64,000 nucleotides of DNA from Absidia repens (taxonomy: Eukaryota; Mucoromycota; Mucoromycetes; Mucorales; Cunninghamellaceae), in contig MCGE01000011.1 in the NCBI GenBank assembly GCA_002105175.1, positions 868,001 through 932,000 on the forward strand, given 5' to 3'. Below are positions 47,110-59,826 of the stretch, piece after piece. Positions within the stretch are counted from its first letter, which is position 1. Each line of letters starts with the position of its first letter. The position numbers were made by a program, and so were the translations under genes. Below the pieces are notes generated by a model. The model had not been told where the DNA came from. It ran no database searches and saw only the letters and a program-made list of their open reading frames with translations.

Positions 47110-47890
47110 ATTCAATTCCCGTCCACGTGAATTTTTATTTACTCCCAATTTTTTATTTATTTTTTCCGCTCTCTCTTTCTTTTTTTCCTTCCTTTCAACT
47201 TTTTTAAGGTCATGATGAACTTAGGTTAGTGTTAGGACTAGTTTACAAGGGGTTTCAGCTCAGGGATTCCAACATGCGTGGGGAACCCTTTCATTTTGGA
47301 TTCAGAATTTAGAACCACCATTAGTTAGCATTCTAGAGCCTCATTAGCTTTGTTTAGTGTTAGCTTGTCGATAGTTTGTATCAACATCTCAATAAAACAT
47401 GTCTCTTTTTACTTGCATCAATGAAAAAATGTCTCACTAGTATTATTTATGTGTGTTGCAAAAGCCCTGTTTTTATTACCATCGTCTCTTCTGATTAGTA
47501 TTCAGCTTGTTGTGCTTCTACACTTTTTGTCTTTCTCATGACTTGTATGATATATTAGCTCTCATTTTACAATAGCATGTTTAGTTTAGTGTTGAGCTTT
47601 CCTCAAATGGCTCATTAGACCCCTTCATTCTTTCTTCAATGCATCCATTGTTACAATGAGCCCTTTCCATTCGTTTTAGTATCTACCAATATGTTCCAAT
47701 AAAAAGACGTTCTTTTTTTAACATCGCGCTTACCCATCGAACGGTAAAATAATAATACCAGTAGTGTAACTGTTTTGTGAGTGACCTTCCAAATATTTGC
47801 TTTTTAGTTCACTCACTACGACAATTATAGATTTACTCACTGTCAAAGATAGCCGTGTTCGTGTTCGAATAATTATATAGATCAATTCAG
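47110..47890 (+). repeat. Solo arm E of the dispersed repeat family
   Basis: It has the left-arm orientation. It starts near CAATTCCCGTCCACGTGAAT (47113-47132), then a pyrimidine tract, GTTAGGACTAGTTTACAAGG (47230-47249), the core GTGGGGAACCCTTTCATTTT (47278-47297), CTCAATAAAACATGTCTCTT (47387-47406) and a CCAATAAAAAGACG block (47695-47708). Confidence 0.7.
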
Positions 47891-48458
47891 ATCATTCTGT
47901 GCATGTAGGTCCCGTTTTAGAGCATTTTGCACGACTTTATAGCTTATATAGGGCTACTTGCCTCGTTCCAGGAGATGTAGCAACTGCGCTGCCGGCGTAA
48001 TCTTCACTAAACGAAAACTCTATATATCCAGCGTCCTTCTATTGTTCTAATTATTACTTCTTTTCACGTGGTATACTAATAAAAAGAAGAAGCTCAATCT
48101 GACCCCAGTGCTTCCCTGACCACATATTTCATCAATTAGATCGCAGAACAACACAATTTCACCTATGATAAGGTTTTTTGTTTGTTGTTCATTTGTGGTT
48201 GCGACTTAAAAATAAGGGTGAGATCGCACAAAAAAGAAAAGGTATGATATGAGCTTCGTCAGCCACCTTCAACTAAAAGACATCATTTATCATTCAACAC
48301 AAAAACAAAAACAAAATTTACCATTCAAATAAGGCATAATTCATCATTCAAATAAGACGAGAGCATTCATTCAAACAATTTATTACAAAATATAATATAA
48401 AGGGGAGAGCAAGGGGCATAATACTAAACTATATTAAACTAATGGAGGGGAAGGAAGA
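47891..48458. other. Gene-free stretch downstream of CSN2
   Basis: No supported gene. The part next to 48459 is the 3' untranslated end of the CSN2 gene on the minus strand. Confidence 0.5.
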
Positions 48459-50551
48459 CTAAATCGCTTTTCCAACAACAGTTCTGCATAGGCGGGTAAC
48501 ATTTGTAGACCAAGTGTCCAGGACATCGTATTTGTGGGCATCCGTAGATCTATCATAAAAGGAAATCAGTAATGAATAATCTCTACACAAGTATTTGTAC
48601 CGTGCACCCATTCCTTACCTTTGTTCCAGTTCCAATCGATTAGAAACTTGATCAATTTGCCCAGCAATCTTTCCGTCCAATATCAGTCCAACCAATAGTT
48701 CTTCGACGTCTTCAGCAGAAATATTCAATTGCTACCAAATTATGCAGCGTATCAAATGATGGTTAGCATATGTTTATGCAGTAACAAATCTTCCAGAATG
48801 CCTACCTTGGAAATAAAGCCTATTTCTATTCGAGTGTATGGTTTTATGAGCTTGATCAGGACTTGTGTTCGAATGTTCTTCAAGACGTCATCTATATAGG
48901 TTCGAATGAAGGGATCGTCCATAATAGATGTGCGATTCGCTACAGGTAAACACACACACACACACACACACACACATAGGGAAGAAAAAGAATCAGAGCT
49001 AGCCTAAAAGACATTTATTTTCTATATGTTACCTTGTAAAATCTTTTCAAATTCCTTGATTTCTTTTCTTTGGTAAGCTGTCACTAAATTTGTCATGGCA
49101 GTGATTTCCTTGTCGTTCTTGTATCTACAAAAAGAAAGAAAACAGGAGTTAGAGCTCCGATGACCTAGCATGATGGTTGATGACAATTTGGACTTACGGT
49201 TTAGTTTCTTGCGAATCAAAAGGATTGATTTGGGATTCAGTCAGCATGTTAGCCAAAACAAGGTATTTGAGGACCTGAATGCGTTGTGGACTACCAGCTT
49301 CGTCATAGTTTTTGAAGGATTCAAAAAAGTCAGTTTGTGCTTTTTCCCATTGTTCTAAGAGAGAATAAAACATGATTGGTTATAAATCACCTTTTTTTTT
49401 TTTCTGGCACTCTTTCATTCACTTACTTTCAGTCATATGCATTTTTCCGCCACATTCTCGAATAACGCCCATAATACGAGGATGAGGGATTGCCGATCGT
49501 ACATGAAGACATTGTTGGTATAGTTCCTTGAGCTTTTTGTTGTTTTTGGTTGCTGTATGCATCTGAATTTCGAGAGCAAGTACTTCCAATAGGTGAGTCC
49601 CTTTTCGCTGATCATCAGTTCCATCATCCTTTTGACACGACGCGCGTAGCTGGCGTAGAATCTATACAATATGCAACACACAAAGCAAAACGCTTAATAA
49701 GTTATTTTAAGACATATTCTGCCAGTGTTACCTTATTCAGGCGGCCATATTCTTTTCTATCCAACCATAATTTTGCCAGCTTGAGGTTGGTTTTCGCCCA
49801 TAATCTTTCATTCTTCATTTCTACCAATGATTCCAAGGTGATTTCGTAAAAAGCTTCCATAAATGACATATTGTCTGCTGATGATGCATAGTCAAGAATA
49901 TTGTTGATCGTCTTTTCGCTATAATTTCTAGTGACTGCCGATTTGATATATGTGAGAAGCTGTTTGTAATACGCAAGTGTCTAGAGACCAAGAAGAGTAA
50001 AAACAGTAAAATGTCAGCGGTCTATAGTGTTTTGAATATGCCTTTGTGTCTGATTTACATCATCGTGTTTGTTGAGATAAAACGATATTTTCGTCATTTG
50101 TTTCAACGCTTTGAATCCCCTATAATAAATTAATAGTCAGAGCTATGCTCTCTAGTCGTTACAGAATGGTTTTGCTTCCTTACCATTCACCCTTCTCTTC
50201 TTCGGCATCAACAACACTTTGGAATTCACCTATGGCACCTTCAGGATCATCTTCTTTTCTTGCTTTAAAAAGAAGTAATTTTATCATAAAAAATATATTA
50301 GCTATCAATAATATGAATATCATAGTTCAGGATTTTTCACAGTAGTTTACCTTTCGCATTGTAGTATTTGTTTTCTAAATCAGCATCGGGTTCTTCTTCT
50401 TCGTCGTCGTCTTCGTAATCGAAATCATAGTCCTAAGTAAACAGAGAATAATGAGCATAGAACTCATCAGTTTATTTAAATATAAATATATATATATATA
50501 TATAAGGCTTACCTGATCGTCGTCTTCTAACATAAAGTCATCGTCACTCAT
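48459..50551 (-). CDS. CSN2: COP9 signalosome complex subunit 2
   Basis: CSN2 is a core PCI subunit of the COP9 signalosome, which removes Nedd8 from cullin-RING ubiquitin ligases. Eleven exons (50513-50551, 50351-50432, 50184-50262, 50059-50119, 49732-49980, 49427-49661, 49198-49354, 49033-49124, 48806-48939, 48619-48731, 48459-48549) give 443 residues, identical in length to human CSN2. Landmarks: an acidic N-terminus ([17 protein letters not shown]), [35 protein letters not shown], and [13 protein letters not shown]. The C-terminal PCI/winged-helix part has [35 protein letters not shown], and [17 protein letters not shown]. It is divergent from the raptor gene. Confidence 0.97.
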
Positions 50552-50865
50552 ATTGATAAGTTTGAATGAAAAAAGGTGTATGAAGAAAAGAAAAAAGAAA
50601 AAATGCGCACTTTACGAAATTCGGCGGCCGGAGATTCAAAATTTCTGATGGTTCTGTCATTTTTCAATTTTCCCATTTCCCATTTCCCATTTCTCTTTTT
50701 TCATTTTTTTTTTTTTTTAAAAAAAAGACTTGGTTTGCTATTCTTCAATATATCCTTCGGTAAGTTAAAACACTCATTGTTCTGGTAATGCTGTGTGTTT
50801 ATTGTACTCACTGAATTTTTTTCGTATTATATATAAAGTCACAGTTACATATATCCTTTTGGACC
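50552..50865. promoter_or_regulatory. Shared divergent promoter region, CSN2 and raptor
   Basis: Only 314 bp separate the two start codons, so both genes must be controlled from here or from within the neighbour. The region has A-rich DNA on the CSN2 side and a T run at 50706-50718 followed by A's. No factor site is clear. Confidence 0.6.
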
Positions 50866-53800
50866 ATGCCTATAGCAACACAAGTGGCATCTGATACCAA
50901 TGAAGATGCACGAAGTACAAGCAGCACTCTTGTCAACGGTGAAAACAGTCGTCGAAACGAAACCGAGATTGAAACGCCACTAGCAACTGCGGAAACAACT
51001 ACAACTGACGAACGTTCACAACCGCAACAGAACAACAGCCGTTCCACAACAACTACCGTCCGACATGGTTTCGACCAAGAAGTTTTTGAAGAAGACATAA
51101 TACGATTTTTATACTATTCTGAAAAACGACATGATACAAATGCAAAACCTCATCCAGTAGTCCGAAATACTCTGCTTGATTGGGTAAGTTATAGGAAAGA
51201 AAGAGGTGAAACTAGCAATGATTATGCTAACACTACTATAAATCTTTTCTATTTTATATTAATGATAGCGCTTACGGGAAAGGATCAAAACTGTCTCAGG
51301 TATGAAAAAAAAAATCATGAGGAAACAGTATATAGTTAGTTATACTAAATGTCTCAATACTCGTATTCTAGGTTTACTTGTGATATGTCTCAATATTGGC
51401 ACTGACCCTCCTGATGTAGTCAAAACGAATCCTTCGGCAAAGCTTGAATGTTGGATCGATCCCTTCCTTGTCATACCACAAAAGTCGCTCGAAACCATTG
51501 GAAAGAACCTTCACACTCAGTATGAAAATATCAACAGTCGTACTCGATTCAAACTCTCACTGGATCCATCGGTGGAGGAAACCAAGAAATTATGCTGTCA
51601 GACTCGTCGAAATGCAAAGGAAGAACGTATTTTATTCCATTACAATGGTCATGGTGTGCCAAAACCTACTGCAAGCGGCGAAATTTGGGTTTTCAATCGA
51701 AACTATACACAATACATCCCTGTCTCCTTGTTTGATTTACAATCTTGGCTTGGCTCGCCGGTGATATACGTTTGGGATTGCTCCTCTGCGGGCAATATCG
51801 TCAACGCCTTCAATCGATTTGCTGAACAACGGGATAACGAAGCCTTGCGCATGTCTCAACAACAACCACAACAACAACAACAGCAGCAGCAGCAGCAACA
51901 GCAACAGCAACAAGGAACGGCCTCGAATATGTCTTCTTGGAGGGATTGTATTCAACTGGCGGCGTGTGGACCTACCGAAACATTGCCTATGAATCCTGAT
52001 TTACCGGCGGATGTGTTTACCTCTTGTTTGACCACTCCCATTGAAATGTCATTAAGATGGGTGATTATGCGGAATCCTTTACTAACCAACAACATCACTA
52101 TGGATATGGTATTACGTCTGCCTGGATGTGCAAAGGAACGGAGAACACCTCTCGGGGAATTGAACTGGATATTTACTGCTGTGACGGATACGATTGCATG
52201 GTGTGTCTTACAGGATCAACCGGAACTCTTCAAACGGCTTTTCAGACAAGATTTGATGGTGGCATCCATGTTCCGAAACTTTTTACTGGCGGAGCGTATC
52301 ATGCGGTCTTATCAATGCACCCCTATCTCAACACCAACATTACCGGATACACACGATCATCCAATGTGGCAAGCCTGGGACCTCGCAGTCGACATGTGCC
52401 TCTTCCAGCTCCCAGCTCTTCTTGCAGCGGAGAACAATGGCAGCACTTATCAATACCAACCAAGTAGCTTTTTTGCCGAGCAGCTGACTGCTTTTGAAAT
52501 ATGGCTTTCCGAAGGTGCCGTCAATCCAAAGATACCCGAACAACTTCCCATTGTATTACAGGTCCTCCTTAGTCAAGTCCACCGTCTTAGAGCGCTGATC
52601 CTCCTCAGCAGATTTTTGGATCTAGGTCCCTGGGCTGTCAATGCTGCTCTCTCCGTCGGTATATTCCCGTATGTGCTCAAGCTATTACAAAGTCCTGCGG
52701 CCGAATTGAAACCTGTGCTTGTATTTATCTGGGCTCGTATTTTAGCGGTGGATCGATCTTGTCAAAACGATTTGCTTAAAGACCACGGCTATGCTTATTT
52801 TATCAACATCCTCACCCCCAACAATGCAATGCTCAGCATCCCTCATGTATCCGAACACCGCGCAATGAGTGCATTTATTCTCTCTGTATTTTGCACCAAC
52901 TTCAAATTGGGACAACAAGCATGTTTGCGTGGCAATGTTATCACGGCATGTCTGGCGCATGTCAAGGATCCGGACCCTCTCCTCCGACAATGGGTGTGTT
53001 TGTGTTTGGCGCAAGTGTGGATGAACAACAGTGAAGCGAAAGCAGCAGCCGTAGCGGAAAATGGACATGAAAAATTGTGCGCGATGCTTGACGACAGCGT
53101 CCCTGAAGTGCGGGCGTCGGTGATGTATGCTCTTGGTACCTTCCTTGGCGACACCAACAAGACGGAACACATCATGAACATTGAACACAACATCGCTATT
53201 GCATCTCTGGCGGCCATGTCAGATGGATCACCGATTGTCAGGAAGGAATTTGTCATTGCGTTGTCAAATATTGTCCATCAGGCTGGTCCGAACAATTTTC
53301 TCGTGGCGGCAAGTCAGACGATCGACGAAGAACAAGCACAGCGAGGTGATGGTGGTGGTAGTGGCAGCGACACCAATGGCAACAACACAAATGGGAATGG
53401 AAGGATAAAGGGATCATCACGCTCAAATCGACCTGTCTCTGCTGTTTTGGCAGAATGGCGGGCGAACATGAGCTCTCATTATGGATCAACCAGCTATGAA
53501 TCGGTTTATGCGGTCATTTGGAAAGCTTTGCTGAATTTGTCGGTGGACCCTCATCCGGATGTCGCCAAAGCAGCGGCTACTGTGGTTGACCATATCAACG
53601 GCATTCTTTTGGACACACCTTCTGTTGGCGACTATGTGGCTCAGGTTGTACGTGAATCCCTGCAGAATCAATTGAATGTAGACCCTTCCATATCAACGAC
53701 GGGGAATGTAGATAGCACTGGATTACAGACTCCTCCATATTTGAATGACCTTTTTACACCAGCATCCTCGTCATCACCATCATCAGTAGCGCGACCAGCG

Positions 53801-55779
53801 AAATTGACACGGTCCGTTTCTTTCGCCTCCACACTTCGTACTATTTACAACTTTGGAAATGCAACATCTGGTGAGGAGCCATTGGCAGTTGAATCAGGCA
53901 CTGAAAACGGCTCGTCATCAGCATCACAGACAGCTCAACGACTTCCTTCTCGATCGAATTTATCAATGACCTCAAATAATTTACAGCACAACAATGGACC
54001 CAAATCCGCATCTTACTTGAACAACATTAGCAATACGGAATCCATTGCGCCTTCGAATAACGTCAACAGTGTCTTACCGTTATCATCAGAATTCTATGAC
54101 TGGAGCTGTGAATACTTTACGGAACCTCAAATGCGCGTAAGTCAAATAATCAAATATAAAAAAAAAAAAAACAGATAGGAAAGGGCAATGGAACAAGTTA
54201 TTTATTTTGCTTTATATAACAGGCTGCCGAATCAGATGAACCAGGGAGTGTTGTCTATACCCAACGGAAATGGCGTCGAAGTCGAAATGAAAAGATATTA
54301 ATAGAATCCAATTCTGCGAAGGCGATGACTCGATCTAATCGATGGGAAGACCAAATTATCTCCGTACACAACGAAACAGAAGCAACTCATCTTTTATTCC
54401 ATCAATATGAACCTCATCTTGTGGCATCCGATGCTTATAATTGCTTGGTGTAAGTACTAAACTATTTTTAGAGACTGACAAACAAGGAAATTGGTTTTAT
54501 TATTTGGTACTCACTCATCACTTTGCGGGCGGGGGTGCGGGACGGTTTTATATAGTGTTTGGGACTGGAAGACTGGTGCTCCACTTAGTGTGATTGATAA
54601 TCATAACCCTCCACAAAGTCGTATTACGGATATGAAATTTATCAACGAAGATGATGTGGCTCTGTTGTTAACAGGATCTGGTAAGAACGAATATTATATC
54701 AGTGCATGGATGGAAGAGGGAAGGGGAAGTCCTGGTTATTCTAATTTTATTTCATCTCTCTAGACGACGGTGTTGTCCGACTGTACAAGAACTATGATGG
54801 AAGTGACCAAGAGGATGCCATTCTTGTTAGCTCTTGGAGAGCTTTGAAGGACATGGAAAAAAGTAATTCAAAACAAAGCGGACTGGTGTGTGAATGGCAT
54901 CAAGGACGAGGAGCATTGTTTACTGGCGGTGATGCGCGTGCTATCAAAGTATGGGATGCTCATCAAGAAATGACAGTGATGGTAAGAAGAAGAAAAGAGC
55001 AAACGGCTCTACTGAGAATTTAACTGGTGACTGACTCTATTGTACATAGGATATTGCGACACAATCTGCTGGCTGCGTAACAAGTATTACCAGTGATCAA
55101 GTGAGTGGTAATATTGTTGTTGCTGGATTTGGAGACGGAATGATTGGTGTTTACGATCGACGCCTGAGACCCAACTCAGCAATGGTCCAACGGTGGGATG
55201 AACATAAATCTTGGGTGACAAATGTGCATATGCAACGAGGCGGAAATCGGGAACTGATATCTGGTGGCGGTGGGGACATCAAGATTTGGGATATTCGGGA
55301 CTCGCAATCTGTTCGAACCATTGAAGCACACACTGATGCAAATATGACTTCACTGGAAGTACATGACCACAGCCAAGCTATTGTCAGGTAAACCTATAAA
55401 AAGCAAATCGATAATGATATGAATTACGCCATCCATTGGTGACAAACAAGGGTTAACTAATTATGTCCGTACCGTTTTTTTTTTTCGTGTATGTTTATCC
55501 TCTAGTGCTGGTGATGATCAGGTAATCAAGTTTTGGAATATGGATGGATCAAGGTTATCAACGATCAGGCCGTCAACAGGATTTCTTGGGCAAAAGACCT
55601 CATTCACGCGTGCATTATCATTTCATCCTAATCTATTGACTGTTGCTGCGAGTAGCGATGATGGCTATATCACTGTAAGTGATGACGTGGGTATCCGATT
55701 TGTGAATGTGTGCAATATTGACTAAATACTTATGTTTATTTATTGTTTTTATTTTCAATAGTTATACGGCAAACAATAG
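50866..55779 (+). CDS. KOG1: Raptor/KOG1 subunit of TOR complex 1
   Basis: Raptor is the substrate-recruiting scaffold of TORC1, which couples nutrients to growth and restrains autophagy. Nine exons (50866-51183, 51269-51299, 51372-54136, 54223-54449, 54556-54680, 54764-54981, 55050-55387, 55506-55674, 55762-55779) give 1402 residues. The N-terminal caspase-like RNC domain contains DVVKTNPSAKLECWIDP, LFHYNGHGVPKPT and YVWDCSSAGNIV. A glutamine run is inserted after it. The middle is an armadillo/HEAT-type helical solenoid (for example LRQWVCLCLAQVW, SVPEVRASVMYALGTF). The C-terminus is a WD40 propeller (VWDWKTGAP, IKVWDAHQEM, IKIWDIRDSQS, VIKFWNMDGS). The last exon encodes only LYGKQ; if its intron is retained the protein ends 17 residues later at 55725 with a different tail. 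Confidence 0.97.
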
Positions 55780-56235
55780 AAATATCTGCTTTACATTGTG
55801 TATCAAATTTTAGTTTATTTTATTTTTTATGTCCCCTCCGACACCTTTATATTATAGTCTTAGAATTATTGTAGTTAATTAAATGAATCATCCACCCACC
55901 ACACATACTCACTCACTGTCCCCCTTCCTCCGTAACCTTTATATTAACGGCGTTTTATTTTACTACCACTTTTGATTTTAATAAAATACGTATCATATCT
56001 ATCAAAATCGGATTGTTGTTGTGCATGAAGTGAAATTCAATGATGTCAATGGATGAGATGAAACGAATCCGTGTTTGGTAATGTTTTAATCGCCGCACAT
56101 TGTTAAAATCTCGCTGTTTTTTCTCTCCCCCTTTTCTTTTTCCTTTTTTATCATTTATTGCATTTTTTTTTCTTTATATTTCTTTTTTTTTTTAGCCATA
56201 ATTTTTTTTTACTCAACTTGAACCTTCATACATCT
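55780..56235. other. Intergenic region before the transporter
   Basis: Raptor 3' sequence (AATAAAATACG near 55980-55990) and a T-rich leader for the transporter. No gene is seen. Confidence 0.6.
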
Positions 56236-57225
56236 ATGGGAGCAACATACGTTCTCCCAAAGTTACTTTATGTAAGCTTGTACAGTCTTTATGGATCTGC
56301 CATTGGTTACATTGCCATATTTTACGATGAGGCAATCAAAAGAAGTCCTCAAGAGATTGGTCTACTGATGGCTACCCCCTACTTTGTGCAGGTCAGTAAT
56401 ACTATTACTACAACTAGTACTACTGAATTTTAAAAAAAGAACAATGCTATTTTTGTTTCCTATGTTGACCTATTTGTATTTTATTATTTTATTGTTAGAT
56501 TATATCCTCACCTCTTTGGACTATGATGGCTGATAAATACCCCAATTTTCAAGGACGACTGATGGCTCTTCTTACTTTTCTTGGTGGCTCTAGCATTATG
56601 GCGCTTTTACTTTTGGCGGACAAAGTGGGTGTATACTCCGATGCAATCATATTCTGGATGGCGATGTATCTTGCATTGATGTTTTCCTTCTTTGGTTCTC
56701 CGTTGACTGCCTTGGTCGATAGCTCTGTTTTAAAAATATTAGGAGATCAAAAAATATTGTATGGTAAGCATCCTTCTTTATAAAATCGTGTACATGAATC
56801 AGATTGTCTAGAACTGGCTGACTCCTTTCTTTTTTTTTTTTTTTTCTTCTCTCTAGGAAACCAACGGTTATGGGGGTCGATTTCTAATGGAGTTTGCATT
56901 TTTGTTGTGGGCATCATGGTGAGCGCACTTGGCATTAAATCTTCGTTTTACCTTTTTGGGGCTGGAATGGTGTGCTTGATTCTCTTTTGCCTAATGATGC
57001 GCTTTGACAATGACGGTACGATGAAATCCATGGACGATGAACAGCAAAGGCTACTCAGCAAATCAGAAGTCCGAGGAAATTATGCATACAACCCGCAACA
57101 ACAACAACAACAATTGTCAGGTGATGTGATGGAAGAAGACGATGAAGATCAGCAATCAAGACAGTCGTCTATTCTATCCAATCATACAAGCTACGCCCCA
57201 CCACCCTTCTTCTCTCAGTACCAGC

Positions 57226-57263
<38 letters not shown>

Positions 57264-58345
57264 CGATTCAGTATGTGGCGCCGAGACAGCACAGCAAGTC
57301 ATGCCAACACATTACTTTTGGATGACGATGTTATTGATGACGACGCAAACAGTCGTGGAGATCCGCCTCATCCACTGTTATATACTCTCACTGCAACATC
57401 CACCATGCATGCCGCCATGGATGCTCAATACGAGGCCAGTCAGGTGTTATCCAACATGGAACAGCATGATTATCCATCCATTGGTCTCGCACTCTCACAT
57501 ATCCCCACAGTAGAAACATCTCTGGCCGCCTTTTCCTTGCTTGGACAACAAGATGGTCTTGGTGGTCCTGTGCTCTCCCTTAAAAAATCATCCTTGAAAT
57601 CTCTCAGGGTACAAACATTTTTGGTGATGGTACTTCTTTTTGGCCTGTCCTATTCGATGATCAGTCAATTTTTGTTTTTGATCTACCGTAATGATCTGGG
57701 CATGAAGCCATCGCATATGGGTTTGACCGGTCCGCTTGCTGGGGTTGCTGAGGTGACGGCTTTCTGGTTATCGAAAAAGGTAAAAAACGATTCTATACTG
57801 TGATGACGGGTTGATGACATATAGAGTGGATTGGGATCTATCACTCATGCACATTGATTTGATTTTGATTTTTCTTCTTTTATTTGTATAAATAGCTCTT
57901 TGATCGATTTAGTGTCACCACACTCATCGCAGTTGCACATATCATGTTTGTCTTTCGAAACTTGGTATTCATGTCATTGAAACGAGATGATTCTATTTGC
58001 ATCGTCATTGCTTTGGGATTACAAATGATTAATGGTAAAATGCTATTTGTAAAGGAAAATTCAAGAACTCACTTTATAGTTTTATTTTTTGGCAATATAG
58101 GTTTTTGTTACGCAATGATCTGGACAACGGCGGTGGCGGAAGTGGATTCCTTTTTCCCCGAGGAACAGCGTGCCATGGCTCAAGGCATTTTAGCTGCGCT
58201 ATTTTCTGGTCTGGGGTATGGACTTGGATGTGTGATAAGCGGCGTGATCTATGATGGATTTGGGTGTCAGTGCCTCCTTGGTGTTTCCGCATGTGTCGCT
58301 TTCCTTGGTTTTTCGATCTTTTATGTTGGAAGGTCAATAGATTAG
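56236..58345 (+). CDS. Major facilitator superfamily transporter (MFS_1-like/MFSD6-like)
   Basis: Five exons (56236-56391, 56499-56763, 56857-57779, 57896-58034, 58101-58345) encode 575 residues. About six hydrophobic helices lie in residues 10-190 and six more in 375-575. The loop after the first half carries GNQRLWGSISNG, and the first half has the signature SPLWTMMADKYP. These segments and the RAMAQGILAALFSGLGYGLG block near the end match the group of MFS proteins related to animal MFSD6 and bacterial LacY-like permeases. The central cytosolic loop (about 190-370) is long, disordered and acidic with a 13-glutamine run and a shorter one, which is unusual. The substrate is unknown. The start chosen is MGATYVLPKLLY; upstream codons are T-rich leader. 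Confidence 0.88.
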
Positions 58346-59020
58346 TACGGTGGGAAGGGAGAGTGTGATGATGGAAACAAAGAGAACTTGGAAAAGGAGG
58401 GCGGGCGGGGTAGTCATTTTATTTTCTGTGCCAATGATTCTATTGATGTGTGGATGAATTTAGTTATTGATAGATTCTGAAATAAAAATATCTTTGTCTT
58501 CATATTTACAATATTTGTTTTTACTATACTAGATATACCCATTTGTGTGTGTATGTGGGTGGCTGTCGTGATTTTTGTGTCTGTGTGTACTATTTATTTA
58601 AATAAAGGAAACAAGCGACCAGCGACAATGTTTATAAACAAATAAAAAATAATTTAGAATGGAATAAAATAATTAATGATCGGCAAGGCTTGTATGGTAC
58701 CTTTTTTTTCATGTCTATAGTGGAAGTAAATTATTGAAGTAAAAAAGTAGCGCAAGAAAATAAACATTGGCGCCGCAAACAAAATTTAGAATATTGCCCC
58801 ACTTTTATATTGTTACTAGTACATATTGGCGTTAAAGATAGTAAAAGTAAGTGTTGGCGGCGGTGTTGCTGTTTGGTGTACTGTACTCCCTTACTCGCCA
58901 CTGGACCAGTGGTATGGTAGAAGATGATGAGACAATGACAATCGCTTTGAAACACCGCTACAACACACATACGTATAAATACTGCCCATTATCGTCGTTC
59001 TCTTCATCATTTTTATCAAT
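58346..59020. other. Promoter region of the C2H2 gene
   Basis: It holds the transporter 3' end and, at 58767-58859, three TTGGCG motifs (one within TTGGCGCC), a possible E2F/MBF-like site cluster. No gene is supported. Confidence 0.5.
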
Positions 59021-59583
59021 ATGGAATCCTCCTGCTTACCTCCATTTAATCAAACACATAAATTTTTGGCAGCAACATTTTTTTCAAAAGAAAAAGTGGA
59101 GCGATATGTCTGTTCAGTCTGTCAAAAGCGATTTTCCAGGCCCAGTGCCTTGCAAACTCATGCGTATATTCACTCCGGCGAGAAACCATTCAAATGTTAC
59201 GTGTGAGTATAGTGCATCACTGATAAAAAAAAAAAAAAAAAGAAGACTGGGGGCGGGGAGGTGAAATGGAGGCTCGTGCTGATTTTGTTTTAAATTTTAT
59301 TTCTTAAAGTCATGGATGCGGACGTAAATTCTCAGTGGTAAGTAATCTCAGAAGGCATTACAAGGTACACAATCGGAGCCGCGCTTCGCAACGCACGCGT
59401 TTATCATCGGATGAAAGGGATGCCTTTGTGCAGAGACTCATTGCTCGAAGTAATCAATCCACAGGCACGACACCGCCATACCCAACCAACGAACCAGAAG
59501 TATACCAGCCGCGCTCTTGTTTATCGGTCGAATCATTGATCCACCAAGACAATAAACATGATTCCACTCACTCATATTTTTAG
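59021..59583 (+). CDS. Two-finger C2H2 zinc finger protein
   Basis: Two exons (59021-59202, 59310-59583) encode 151 residues. Finger 1 is [21 protein letters not shown] and is joined by the canonical linker SGEKPF to finger 2, [23 protein letters not shown], which is split by the intron. This arrangement is typical of fungal DNA-binding regulators. The C-terminal 60 residues are polar and disordered. No activation or repression domain is recognised, and no target can be named. The open frame begins further left at 58851 in another phase, but the start at 59021 fits the fingers. PWP1 starts only 244 bp after its stop. Confidence 0.85.
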
Positions 59584-59620
59584 AAAATATATTATCGCCA
59601 CCCATTTGGTTGACTTCTAT

Positions 59621-59621
<1 letters not shown>

Positions 59622-59647
<26 letters not shown>
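59622..59647. repeat. (TA)n microsatellite
   Basis: A run of TA dinucleotides between the C2H2 and PWP1 genes, in the PWP1 promoter area. Confidence 0.9.
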
Positions 59648-59653
<6 letters not shown>

Positions 59654-59826
59654 TGTTTTAATAAAATGCACGCTGATATCTTGCCGTCAAATTTTTTCAT
59701 GCATGCTTAAATTTCAAAACTCCGTCTGTGGCTTGCTTTTTTTTTTATTTTTTCAAATTTTCTTTTTTAGCTCTTTCCTTTTTTTTTCTACCTCTTTTTT
59801 TTTAACCTTCTTCATATTTATATAAC

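Noticed and set aside
55675..55725. Raptor ending at 55725
   Set aside because: A better-fitting intron continues the WD blade into LYGKQ; the read-through tail is unlike raptor.
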